Source: CAWEZN01 sp964498015 (lineage in GTDB: Bacteria; Zixibacteria; MSB-5A5; GN15; PGXB01). From it: a stretch of 35,451 nt of DNA. Position 1 is the stretch's first letter; every line of letters starts with the position of its first letter. Below are positions 8,369-16,270 of the stretch, piece after piece. The notes under the pieces are model-generated. The model was not told the origin of the DNA. It did no database searches and worked only from the letters and a program-made list of their open reading frames with translations. The stretch spans positions 1-35,451 of the forward strand of contig CAZCFT010000016.1 of the NCBI GenBank assembly GCA_964498015.1, in the 5' to 3' direction. The translations under genes were made by a program, and so were the position numbers.

Positions 8369-9538
8369 ATGCTTCGTTTTCTCACCGCCGGTGAATCGCA
8401 CGGAATGGCATTAACCGCCATAATTGAAGGCCTACCGGCTGGTTTAGTCATAAAAGATAGCGACATCAATACCATGCTGGCCCGAAGGCAAAATTGCTAC
8501 GGGCGCGGCAACCGGATGAAAAAGATCGAAAAGGATCGTGTCATAATTACAGGCGGCCTCCGTCATGGGGCGACCATCGGAAGCCCTCTGTCGCTCTACC
8601 TTGAGAACAAAGACTGGCTAAATAGAAAAGACAAAAACCCGTCCGCCAGAAAAATCCCCCGTCCGGGTCATGCGGACTTAGCCGGAGCCCTCAAATATGG
8701 TTTTGAGGATATTCAAAATGTCATTGAGAGATCGAGCGCGCGGGAGACGGCCATCCGTACGGCTGTGGGCGCAGTGACAGAAATACTGCTGGCCGAATTC
8801 GGCATAATAGTCACCGGCCATGTTATCAAGATCGGACGCAAAGCCGCTTCGGTTTCAAATCTGAATATGGATCGATTCAGGAATCAGGTTTGCAGTTCAC
8901 CCGTCTATTGCGCCGATCCCAAAGGAAGCAAAGCCATGTGCGCCGAAATTGATAAAGCCAAATCGCAAGGCGATACCCTCGGCGGCATATTTGAAGTTGT
9001 TGCGTGCAATGTTCCCATCGGTCTGGGAAGCTTCGTCCACTGGGACAGGAGACTGGATGGGAAATTGGCTCAGGTCATCATGAGCATTCCCAGCGTAAAG
9101 GCGGTTGAAATCGGGGAGGGGTTTAAGGCCTGTTCGCTCCCGGGAAGCAGGGTGCATGACCGCCTATATGAGAAAAATGACGCCATCATCCGCCGGACCA
9201 ATCGGGCGGGAGGAATTGAAGGGGGTGTCTCCAATGGAGATACTATTATTGTCCGAGGGTACGCCAAACCGATTTCAAGCTTGAGAAATCCTCTATCATC
9301 TGTCAATCTGGAAACCATGCAAGAAACCAAAGCGCCATACGTCCGCTCGGATGTTTGTATCGTGCCGGCCGCAAGCGTTATAGGCGAAGCCCTCGTGTCA
9401 TGGGTTATTGCGGAACGCTTAGTTGAAAAGTTTGGGGGCGATTCGGTGAAAGAGATGAGAAATAATTATGAAGCTTTTATGAATAATACTAATCGTCGTG
9501 TTGGGCGATCCAACGATTTGCCCCAAAGGCGGGCATAA
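8369..9538 (+). CDS. aroC: Chorismate synthase
   Basis: The flavin-dependent lyase makes chorismate from EPSP. The 389-residue protein has the N-terminal signature LTAGESHG, RRQ-x-x-YGRGNRM, RPGHADLAG, ERSSARETAIR, GGIFEV, RAGGIEGGVSNG and the C-terminal DVCIVPAASVIGEA. All are family hallmarks and the length is normal for the longer bacterial form. A clear TAAGGAG ribosome binding site at about 8355-8361 precedes the ATG. It sits in the middle of the aromatic supraoperon with three bases between it and aroE. Reduced FMN is required by the family. Confidence 0.96.
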   Translation: MLRFLTAGESHGMALTAIIEGLPAGLVIKDSDINTMLARRQNCYGRGNRMKKIEKDRVIITGGLRHGATIGSPLSLYLENKDWLNRKDKNPSARKIPRPGHADLAGALKYGFEDIQNVIERSSARETAIRTAVGAVTEILLAEFGIIVTGHVIKIGRKAASVSNLNMDRFRNQVCSSPVYCADPKGSKAMCAEIDKAKSQGDTLGGIFEVVACNVPIGLGSFVHWDRRLDGKLAQVIMSIPSVKAVEIGEGFKACSLPGSRVHDRLYEKNDAIIRRTNRAGGIEGGVSNGDTIIVRGYAKPISSLRNPLSSVNLETMQETKAPYVRSDVCIVPAASVIGEALVSWVIAERLVEKFGGDSVKEMRNNYEAFMNNTNRRVGRSNDLPQRRA

Positions 9539-9569
9539 CCTGATTTGAATCAAGTACACAAGCATCGAG

Positions 9570-10109
9570 ATGTCCATTACGAAAAACATAATAATCACCG
9601 GTTTCATGGGAACGGGCAAAACGACTGTCGGGAAAGAAGTAGCTACGCGATTGCAGGCATCATTCATCGACACCGACCAGATCATCGAAAAATCATCCGG
9701 TCTCCCTATCGCTTCTATTATAAAACAGAGAGGCGAATCATATTTCAGAGAAATGGAAACCATTGTGATCGAAAATCTTCCTGCCAACGGCGGATTGGTC
9801 ATTGCCTCCGGCGGGGGAGCCGTGCTCTTGGAGAAAAATCTCATGCGACTGGAGCGCCTGGGAGTACTATTCTGCCTTGATGCACAGATAGATGCTTTGG
9901 AGAACAGGCTGAAACTTGACACAGCCCGCCCCTTGCTTGAAGGCGGCATACTGCGCGAACGGATACTGGAAATATTGAAACAGAGAGAAGCGATATATCG
10001 GCAAATCCCTCGACATATTGATACTTCTTTCTGCACGCCCCACGAAGCCGCATCGATTATCATTAACCAGTACAGGCAGATCATAGAGAATAACGCTTCT
10101 GATTTATGA
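9570..10109 (+). CDS. aroK: Shikimate kinase
   Basis: The enzyme phosphorylates shikimate with ATP. The 179-residue P-loop kinase has Walker A GFMGTGKTT at 11-19, the shikimate-binding DTD motif around 34-36, Arg60 in YFREMET, and the GGGAV loop in ASGGGAVL, followed by the lid region with ARPLL. The size is typical for AroK/AroL. A gap of 31 bp separates it from aroC, the largest gap in the operon, and no strong ribosome binding site is visible. The stop overlaps aroB in an ATGA junction. Confidence 0.94.
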   Translation: MSITKNIIITGFMGTGKTTVGKEVATRLQASFIDTDQIIEKSSGLPIASIIKQRGESYFREMETIVIENLPANGGLVIASGGGAVLLEKNLMRLERLGVLFCLDAQIDALENRLKLDTARPLLEGGILRERILEILKQREAIYRQIPRHIDTSFCTPHEAASIIINQYRQIIENNASDL

Positions 10110-11182
10110 TAATTGGAATAACAACTTTCCGAAAAGATCATTGCCGGATTATAATCAATCGCGGCCTTTTGGAGCGAGCCGGTGAAATTATAAGAAAGAA
10201 ATCTGGCGCTCGAAAGCTCTTTATTATTACCGATACGAATGTCAAGAGATTGCATTTTGAGACCTTGCGAAAGTGCTTGACCAAATCCCAGCTTGAATAT
10301 GACTTAATTTCCTTCCCTGCCGGTGAACGATCAAAAAGTCTTGCGACATACAACCGCATAATCTCGCAATTGCTCAAGAAAGGCGCCGATCGCCGCTCAA
10401 TCCTGGTTACTTTCGGCGGCGGAGTGACCGGCGATATGGCCGGTTTTGCCGCCGCGACATATATGCGCGGAATTGAATTGATCCAGATACCAACAACTCT
10501 GGTAGGGCAGATAGATTCCAGCATTGGAGGCAAAGTGGCGATCGATAGCGAAATGACTAAAAATCTGATCGGTTCCTTCTATTCGCCGTCTTTGATTATG
10601 ATTGACCCGAATTTGCTTTCTACCCTCGCCGAGAGGGACTTCCTAAACGGTTTCTTTGAAGCTATCAAGATTGCATTGGTACAAAGTCGTCCTCTTTACA
10701 AATTCATGAAAGACAATTTCACTGCAATAATGCGCCGGGACACTCGCCTATTAGAACAATTGATCCGAAGATGTATCAAAGAAAAGGCCAAGATTGTCAC
10801 TGCCGATCCGTTTGATCTAAATATCCGAGCCATATTGAATTTCGGCCATACTCTCGGCCATGCTCTCGAGTCGGCCGGCGGCTATAAACAGATCACGCAC
10901 GGCGAAGCGGTCGGCCGAGGGATGCTGGTTGCCCTGCGGCTTTCTCAAGTAATGGAAAAATTGCCCTGCTCCCGTGTTCTTGAAGCCAGCGCCATAATCA
11001 ATAGTGCATTCCGTCAGCAGCGGATTAAAATTCCCAATCCTAACAGGCTATGGAAAATTATGACACATGACAAGAAAGTAGAGAACGGCCGCGTGCGCTT
11101 CATACTCCTAAAAGAAATAGGAAAACCGGTCGTAAGAACAGTCAATAAACAACTTTTCATTGAGGCTTTGAAAATGATATGA
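10106..11182 (+). CDS. aroB: 3-dehydroquinate synthase
   Basis: The NAD- and metal-dependent enzyme cyclises DAHP to 3-dehydroquinate, step two of the pathway. The 358-residue protein has FPAGERSK, the NAD-binding GGGVTGDMAGFAAATYMRG, IPTTLVGQIDSSIGGKVAID, the metal-ligand glutamate in FFEAIK, and the metal-ligand histidines in NFGHTLGHALE and HGEAV. The block normally reading D-E-x-E-x-G-x-R before the GHT motif is DPFDLNIR here, a conservative change. Sugar-phosphate cyclases of secondary metabolism share the fold, but the operon makes dehydroquinate synthase by far the likeliest. It overlaps aroK and aroQ by 4 bp each. Confidence 0.94.
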   Translation: MIIGITTFRKDHCRIIINRGLLERAGEIIRKKSGARKLFIITDTNVKRLHFETLRKCLTKSQLEYDLISFPAGERSKSLATYNRIISQLLKKGADRRSILVTFGGGVTGDMAGFAAATYMRGIELIQIPTTLVGQIDSSIGGKVAIDSEMTKNLIGSFYSPSLIMIDPNLLSTLAERDFLNGFFEAIKIALVQSRPLYKFMKDNFTAIMRRDTRLLEQLIRRCIKEKAKIVTADPFDLNIRAILNFGHTLGHALESAGGYKQITHGEAVGRGMLVALRLSQVMEKLPCSRVLEASAIINSAFRQQRIKIPNPNRLWKIMTHDKKVENGRVRFILLKEIGKPVVRTVNKQLFIEALKMI

Positions 11183-11625
11183 AACAAAATATTCTTGTAA
11201 TCCATGGCCCCAATCTGAATCTCCTGGGCGCCAGAGAGCCGGACGTCTATGGCTCAGATACCCTTGAGCAAATAAACTCACGCCTGAGCCAATTCGCAAC
11301 GCAAATGGATTTCAATATTGAAATTATCCAGTCAAATTCCGAAGGTCAGATTATTGATGCGCTTCACAAGGCGAGGGGCAAAGCGGATGGCGTGGTTATC
11401 AACCCCGGCGCCTACTCCCATTATAGCCTTGCCATATATGATGCCGTAATAGCATCAGCTCTGCCGGTTGTTGAAGTCCATTTGAGCAATGTCTTCGCTC
11501 GCGACCAATTTCGCCGTCAGTTGGTTATCGCCCCGGCATGTGTCGGAGTGATTAGCGGTCTGGGTTGGAGAGGTTATATTGTAGCTCTCGAGACAATATT
11601 AAACCTCAAAAAGAAGAACCCATAA
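11179..11625 (+). CDS. aroQ: 3-dehydroquinate dehydratase, type II
   Basis: The enzyme dehydrates 3-dehydroquinate to 3-dehydroshikimate by the trans mechanism. The 148-residue protein is typical of the dodecameric type II family: HGPNLNLLGAREPDVYG places Arg19 and the catalytic Tyr24, NPGAYSHYSLAIYDA holds His81, and VVEVHLSN holds the catalytic His101. The usual GAYTHTS block reads GAYSHYS. It begins inside the aroB stop (ATGA). It is the last gene of the aromatic operon; no convincing intrinsic terminator follows within the 250-bp spacer. Confidence 0.95.
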   Translation: MKQNILVIHGPNLNLLGAREPDVYGSDTLEQINSRLSQFATQMDFNIEIIQSNSEGQIIDALHKARGKADGVVINPGAYSHYSLAIYDAVIASALPVVEVHLSNVFARDQFRRQLVIAPACVGVISGLGWRGYIVALETILNLKKKNP

Positions 11626-11786
11626 TTGGCAATAACTTGTCACGGTCCAGGAAATAGAAAAAGCTGTATCTGCCCAAAATATAAATCACGATGCAGTCTC
11701 CTGAAGCTTCCTTGACATTCAAAATGCTCTGCTAAAAATTTAGCAAGTTGCATAATTCCATTTCCCAATTCCCCGCAACTTACTTC

Positions 11787-11814
11787 TTGACAAGAATTTA
11801 AATGTCGTTATCTT
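11787..11814 (+). promoter_or_regulatory. Putative sigma-70-type promoter for the C10 peptidase gene
   Basis: A perfect TTGACA (11787-11792) is followed after 16 bases by TATCTT (11809-11814). The ATG at 11878 would then have a leader of about 57 bases. A second TTGACA at 11712-11717 lacks a good -10 partner. The spacer after aroQ (11626-11877) holds nothing else I can name. Seen by eye only. Confidence 0.35.
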
Positions 11815-11877
11815 GATTGCAGAATACTGCAGCCGGTCTACTTATATGACCTGGTCCTTTTTGTGTATGAGGTTACG

Positions 11878-13995
11878 ATGCAAAAATCTTTAATGATCAA
11901 CTCCAAAATAATTTATTTAAGTTTTGCCCTAACAGCCCTCGCCTTTTCGCCGGCGTTGGCTGAGACCGCGACACAGGAAGAAATGTCTCGCGTTTCCCGT
12001 AACTGGTTATCTTATATGATATTTCAACGAGGGGAATGGAGCGCCTCCCAGACACCAATGATTGGAGATATTCAAGACATTATAGTAAATGACACCCTGC
12101 TGGGGCGGCGCTTTGCCGTAGAACCAAATGGCTATATCGTGGTCCCGAACCTGAAAGAACTCGCCCCAATCAAAGCCTATTCTGAAGATTATCGTCTCGA
12201 TTTCAACGACCCCGATGGCTTTTCTGCAATGTTGAAAGAGGTTCTGCAGGATCGGATAAGGCTTTATGTCAACGCATATGGAAGCATGGAGGTTGCGCAA
12301 CCAGCCAAAGGTGATGTGCTTTATGGACCGGAGCAGAGAGCGGACTGGGACAGGTTCTTGATGGCTCCGGAAGCCTTTGATTTAGATCTGAAAACAAACA
12401 AGTCCAAATTGCTTGACCAAGTCGGCCCGCTCTTGACTACATCATGGCATCAAGGCGCCCCATACAACAATAAATGCCCGATGGGTGATGGCGGCCGGAC
12501 AGTTGTGGGTTGTGTCGCCACGGCCGCATCGCAGATTATGGCGTTTCATAAATGGCCTCTGGAAGGAACCGGCACAAAGTCCTATTATTGGCCGGGAGAC
12601 AATTCATGCGGAGGAGGCTCCCCGGGCGGCAACCTCACCGCCGACTTTGCCACCCCCTACGACTGGGACAATATGCCCAATATCTGTAGCCCTGGTTGCA
12701 ATACTGCCCAGCAAAATGCGCTTTCAGAGCTCTGCTATGAGGTTGGAGTAGCATTCACGATGTCTTATGGTCGTTGTGGCTCGGGAGCCTACACTTCCGA
12801 TGCTCAATGGGTCTTTCCAACGTTCTTTCGCTACTATAATAATATTCAACGTCATGACCGGACGAGCTATTCTCTTGTAACCTGGTCTGACTTGATTTGG
12901 GCCGAAGTCACAGCTGGCCGCCCAATCCAATACAGGATCAGCTCACATTCTATTGTCGCGGACGGCTGGAGATATACGGAACCATTATTTCAGGTGCATA
13001 TGAATTATGGCTGGAACGATGGTCATACCGCCTGGTATACGATAGATAATCTGTATTGTAACTGGTCAGGGTGCAGTTCACTGGTTGAATACATGCTTAC
13101 TAATATCGCGCCCGATCGCGGCGTTCAATTTACCGCGGATACAACCTGGGGATTTGGTCAGCTCGATGTGCAATTCACGGGAAGCAGTTCTTTGCTCGTG
13201 GATCAGTGGATCTGGGATTTTGGCGATGGCGACTCAGAGTTTGTTCAATCCCCGCAACATCTCTACGACAGCGCTGGGCTATTTAGCGTCCGATTGTCTA
13301 TTATTTCCGGATCCGATACAGGGGAATATTACGCGGCCAATTATATCACCGTCTTGAATGACTCCCTTATCGGTCTGGACAGTAAAGGGAAGCCGGATTC
13401 CTCCTTCGCCATAGCAATCTACGGTCGCAACACTCTCCCTCTCCGAAAATTTCAGATTCCATTGCATTATGGCGGCCCATTGAATCTGATATTTGATTCC
13501 ATTTCCACTGTCGGCTGTAGAACTGACTATTTTGACACTTCAATAGTTGCACATTTTGATCCTGCAAATTACCGCGCCGCTGTCTTTGTCTATAATACGG
13601 GAATTGGAATGCCGGATCTGGATCCGGGATATGGGCCTATTTTGAAAGTCTATTTTACCATTCCGAGTTCATCCCCTCTGGATAGTTCAAATGCCGTTAC
13701 TTTTGATCCCTATATGACCTACTCTCCCATATTCTTTACTTCGCTACTGGATTACTCGCCTATTCTGGAATCAGGATCAATATCGGTTGCCTATGTTTGC
13801 GGTGATGCCGACGGCAACAACGTCGTAAACGCCCTCGATATTACTTATCTCATAAACTATCTCTATAAACATGCAGACGCCCCCAACCCTGTCAAATCCG
13901 GAAATGCCAATGGAATCGGGGACGTAAACATTCTGGATATTACTTTTTTGATAAACTATTTGTATAAACATGGCCCCGCGCCTATTTGTCCTTAA
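11878..13995 (+). CDS. Secreted C10 (streptopain-type) cysteine peptidase with PKD, cohesin-like and dockerin domains
   Basis: An exported protease, 705 residues from the ATG at 11878, which has GAGG six bases upstream; an in-frame GTG at 11863 is less likely. A signal peptide spans about 1-28 with cleavage after PALA. A propeptide-like region (30-175) precedes the peptidase domain. Catalytic Cys212 lies in VVGCVATAASQIM and catalytic His357 in SSHSIVADGW, followed by VHMNYGWNDG, all matching family C10 (SpeB, PrtT, interpain). A PKD domain (about 412-492) contains WDFGDGDS. Residues 495-635 form a beta-rich region that may be cohesin-like; this is a guess. The end (640-705) is a two-repeat dockerin-like module. 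The gene stands apart from the aro operon and starts a block of dockerin-tailed exoproteins. Confidence 0.88.
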   Translation: MQKSLMINSKIIYLSFALTALAFSPALAETATQEEMSRVSRNWLSYMIFQRGEWSASQTPMIGDIQDIIVNDTLLGRRFAVEPNGYIVVPNLKELAPIKAYSEDYRLDFNDPDGFSAMLKEVLQDRIRLYVNAYGSMEVAQPAKGDVLYGPEQRADWDRFLMAPEAFDLDLKTNKSKLLDQVGPLLTTSWHQGAPYNNKCPMGDGGRTVVGCVATAASQIMAFHKWPLEGTGTKSYYWPGDNSCGGGSPGGNLTADFATPYDWDNMPNICSPGCNTAQQNALSELCYEVGVAFTMSYGRCGSGAYTSDAQWVFPTFFRYYNNIQRHDRTSYSLVTWSDLIWAEVTAGRPIQYRISSHSIVADGWRYTEPLFQVHMNYGWNDGHTAWYTIDNLYCNWSGCSSLVEYMLTNIAPDRGVQFTADTTWGFGQLDVQFTGSSSLLVDQWIWDFGDGDSEFVQSPQHLYDSAGLFSVRLSIISGSDTGEYYAANYITVLNDSLIGLDSKGKPDSSFAIAIYGRNTLPLRKFQIPLHYGGPLNLIFDSISTVGCRTDYFDTSIVAHFDPANYRAAVFVYNTGIGMPDLDPGYGPILKVYFTIPSSSPLDSSNAVTFDPYMTYSPIFFTSLLDYSPILESGSISVAYVCGDADGNNVVNALDITYLINYLYKHADAPNPVKSGNANGIGDVNILDITFLINYLYKHGPAPICP

Positions 13996-14052
13996 GAACT
14001 TGGGGAAAAGGCTCAGGGTGCATATCGGGATCATGAATGACAGAAGAATCTC

Positions 14053-14141
14053 TTGGATAAGTACTGGCCGCAGGCCGTAGGTCGGCGTTCCGAGACTCCA
14101 ATTTATCGGGGACGAGAAACCCGACAGACTGGTAACCGTCT
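14053..14141 (+). ncRNA. Highly structured 5' leader, riboswitch-like, class not identified
   Basis: Between the C10 gene and the next ORF the DNA can fold into several nested stems. TTGGA (14053-14057) pairs with TCCAA (14097-14101) around two small hairpins, GGCC/GGCC (14066-14076) and TCGG/CCGA (14082-14093). Then TCGGG/CCCGA (14106-14124) and AGAC-GG/CC-GTCT (14126-14141, one bulged T) follow. GAGAC (14092-14096) could instead pair with GTCTC (14138-14142), giving a mutually exclusive fold just before the ribosome binding site at 14145. I do not recognise a known riboswitch consensus. Confidence 0.35.
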
Positions 14142-14144
14142 CTT

Positions 14145-14152
14145 AAAGGAGG
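14145..14152 (+). promoter_or_regulatory. Strong ribosome binding site AAAGGAGG
   Basis: A near-perfect Shine-Dalgarno sequence ten bases before the ATG at 14163. It lies directly after the last leader hairpin, so that structure could affect translation. Confidence 0.7.
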
Positions 14153-14162
14153 AAATTGTGCC

Positions 14163-16217
14163 ATGGAGGTATTAAAAAGAATATCAGCTATTGCAATGTT
14201 TTTCGTCATTTCCGCCGAATTCTCTTTCTCCATCGCTCAGACCGGTGATGGGAAAATCATCTCGCCAAATAAATATCTGAATGAGAAAACCATTTCAATA
14301 TCTGTTCTGGCCGCCCGGCACAGAGCCGGAATGCCGGCCCAAGAAATGACTTTTCCTCTTGATCCGGTCGGGGGAAAAACAAAATCACATGAGCTCAGGA
14401 ATAGAGCCTCATCTACCGCGACTGAATTTCTGCACCCCGCTTTGGGGAAAGCCTCTACCGGACTATTATTCCGGGGGACCGAGTATCATGATGGCGTTTC
14501 CTCCGATTGGCTGATTTGGTGGAATTATTCCAACGATGGCGGGACAAACTGGAGTTCATGTTGTGCGTGGGATATTTACAATGCGACTTTCCCATCGGTC
14601 GATTTTTGGGGCTCATCGACCAAGTTTTTCGCGACCTTTGTCACTCCCTCATCTTTCTTAAATGGCGGTGGGATAATTCTCCTGGAGTTCCCCGACCCGA
14701 CCAATATTGCCACCTGGGCTGGCCGCTGGGCCGATTATACAGTCCTCGGTTGGCATGATATGAAAATGTCCGAGATTGCCTGCGACAATAGCCGGGAAAT
14801 CTGGAATTGGGGATTTCAGTCTCTGATTATGGACAGAACCTACACAAATTCAAATATGACTGATGCCCCGGCCATTTTCTATCAGATAGATAATCTTGGA
14901 TATACCATGGTCGATTGGTACGACAGTCTTGATGGTTGCAATACAACCTCGGCAGACATCGACCATATTACCGGGAAGACCTATGCCGTCTATGATCGCT
15001 TCAATCCGAGCAAACAACAATGGCAGTTGTTTGTCCGGCAGGATTATTTTGGCGATTGGGATATCCCCGGAGACGCAATAGGGAAAAGCTATCTCGATTC
15101 AACCATACATATTCAATCCCCGGCGATATCTGCCTATGATGGCAAAGTTGTACTGCTGGGCGCGGTGCATAATAATGCAAATCCGGCGGATACAGACATT
15201 ATCTGCTGGTACACATCGGACGGAAATATAAATAATCTGACCAACGCAAGTGTCATAGCCGGCAGTTCAGAGTCGGAAAATTATCCGGAAATCTCCCATA
15301 TCAGCGATTCCCAGTTTGTCGCCACATTCATTCGGAAAGATACGCTGTTCTCATCATTTACCTGTAATGGCGGCGCTCATTGGAGCGCTCCTGTCATGGT
15401 TTCAACCGGCAGTGAAATTGTCAGGGATGAATATAGAAGCTCTGATATTGCCGACGACGGCTCCAAAAGTGGGTGGGAATATCTGTCCGCAGGAAATACG
15501 AACCTCCATTTTGCGTCATTAACCCCGTCTGACAACGACGGCGATGGCATATACGACCATTGTGACAACTGCCCCAATATTGCCAACCCGGGGCAAGAAG
15601 ATAGCGATGATGACGGCATTGGCAACGCCTGCGACAATTGCCCCCTGATAGCCAATCCGACCCAATCAGATGTTGATGACGATAGTACCGGAGATGCCTG
15701 CGACAATTGCCCCAGCGATCCCAATAATGATATCGATGGCGATGACATCTGCGGCAATCTGGATAATTGCCCGACAATCGCCAATCCCGGCCAGGAGGAT
15801 GGCGATGCTGATGGGGTGGGAGACGCCTGCGACAATTGCCCATCAGTATATAATCCCAATCAATATGACACCGATGGCGACAGTATGGGAGATGTCTGCG
15901 ATCTTGACGACGACAACGACGGTATCCCGGATATCTCAGACAATTGCCCAACCGTATCCAATCCCGATCAGCTCGATACTGATGGCGATGGTATCGGCGA
16001 CGCCTGCGAATTCCTTTGCGGAGATGTCAATAAAGACGGCGTCATTAATATTCTTGATATAAGTTATCTTATCAATTTTTTATATAAAGGCGGGCCGCCG
16101 CCGATTCCGATGATTGATGCCGGCGATGTCAATAACAGCGGCACAATCAATCTGCTGGATATCACTCATCTGATTAATTTTCTGTATAAATCGGGCCCTG
16201 CGCCCAATTGCGGTTGA
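14163..16217 (+). CDS. Secreted Asp-box (BNR-like) protein with Tsp3 repeats and C-terminal dockerin
   Basis: The function is not known. The 684-residue protein has a signal peptide (about 1-25, ending SFSIAQ). Residues 90-455 are rich in Trp, Asp and Gly, with an Asp-box SNDGGTNW and a weaker one, CNGGAHW, suggesting a beta-propeller of the sialidase/BNR kind; the catalytic residues of sialidases are not evident to me. Residues 456-616 are about six thrombospondin type 3 repeats of the form DNCP-x-x-x-N-P-x-Q-x-D-x-D-x-D-G-x-G-D-x-C, which bind calcium and make a stiff stalk. The end (617-684) is a dockerin-like pair (DVNKDGVINILD and DVNNSGTINLLD). It has a strong ribosome binding site and a structured leader, and sits between two dockerin-tailed peptidases. 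Confidence 0.8.
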   Translation: MEVLKRISAIAMFFVISAEFSFSIAQTGDGKIISPNKYLNEKTISISVLAARHRAGMPAQEMTFPLDPVGGKTKSHELRNRASSTATEFLHPALGKASTGLLFRGTEYHDGVSSDWLIWWNYSNDGGTNWSSCCAWDIYNATFPSVDFWGSSTKFFATFVTPSSFLNGGGIILLEFPDPTNIATWAGRWADYTVLGWHDMKMSEIACDNSREIWNWGFQSLIMDRTYTNSNMTDAPAIFYQIDNLGYTMVDWYDSLDGCNTTSADIDHITGKTYAVYDRFNPSKQQWQLFVRQDYFGDWDIPGDAIGKSYLDSTIHIQSPAISAYDGKVVLLGAVHNNANPADTDIICWYTSDGNINNLTNASVIAGSSESENYPEISHISDSQFVATFIRKDTLFSSFTCNGGAHWSAPVMVSTGSEIVRDEYRSSDIADDGSKSGWEYLSAGNTNLHFASLTPSDNDGDGIYDHCDNCPNIANPGQEDSDDDGIGNACDNCPLIANPTQSDVDDDSTGDACDNCPSDPNNDIDGDDICGNLDNCPTIANPGQEDGDADGVGDACDNCPSVYNPNQYDTDGDSMGDVCDLDDDNDGIPDISDNCPTVSNPDQLDTDGDGIGDACEFLCGDVNKDGVINILDISYLINFLYKGGPPPIPMIDAGDVNNSGTINLLDITHLINFLYKSGPAPNCG

Positions 16218-16260
16218 GGAAGAAATATTAATTGTCGAAAATAGAATCAAAGTTATTGAT

Positions 16261-16265
16261 GGAGG
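16261..16265 (+). promoter_or_regulatory. Ribosome binding site GGAGG that decides the metzincin start
   Basis: GGAGG lies five bases before the ATG at 16271. The frame is open from a TTG at 16232, but that start has no comparable site. This fixes the start upstream of the inserted repeat at 16304-16522. Confidence 0.65.
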
Positions 16266-16270
16266 TTTTA

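Noticed and set aside
9545..9880. ORF overlapping aroK in another frame
   Set aside because: Shadow of aroK, rich in His/Arg with no recognisable motif.
11626..11877. tRNA or terminator after the aromatic operon
   Set aside because: No cloverleaf and no stem with T-run could be found by eye.
14053..14141. c-di-GMP-I, cobalamin or T-box riboswitch
   Set aside because: The conserved sequence blocks of these classes are not present; only generic structure is seen.
15540..16015. Tandem DNA repeats that at first resemble a repeat array, including long shadow ORFs on both strands
   Set aside because: They encode regular Tsp3 repeats in a well-supported gene; spacing and content are protein-driven, not CRISPR.
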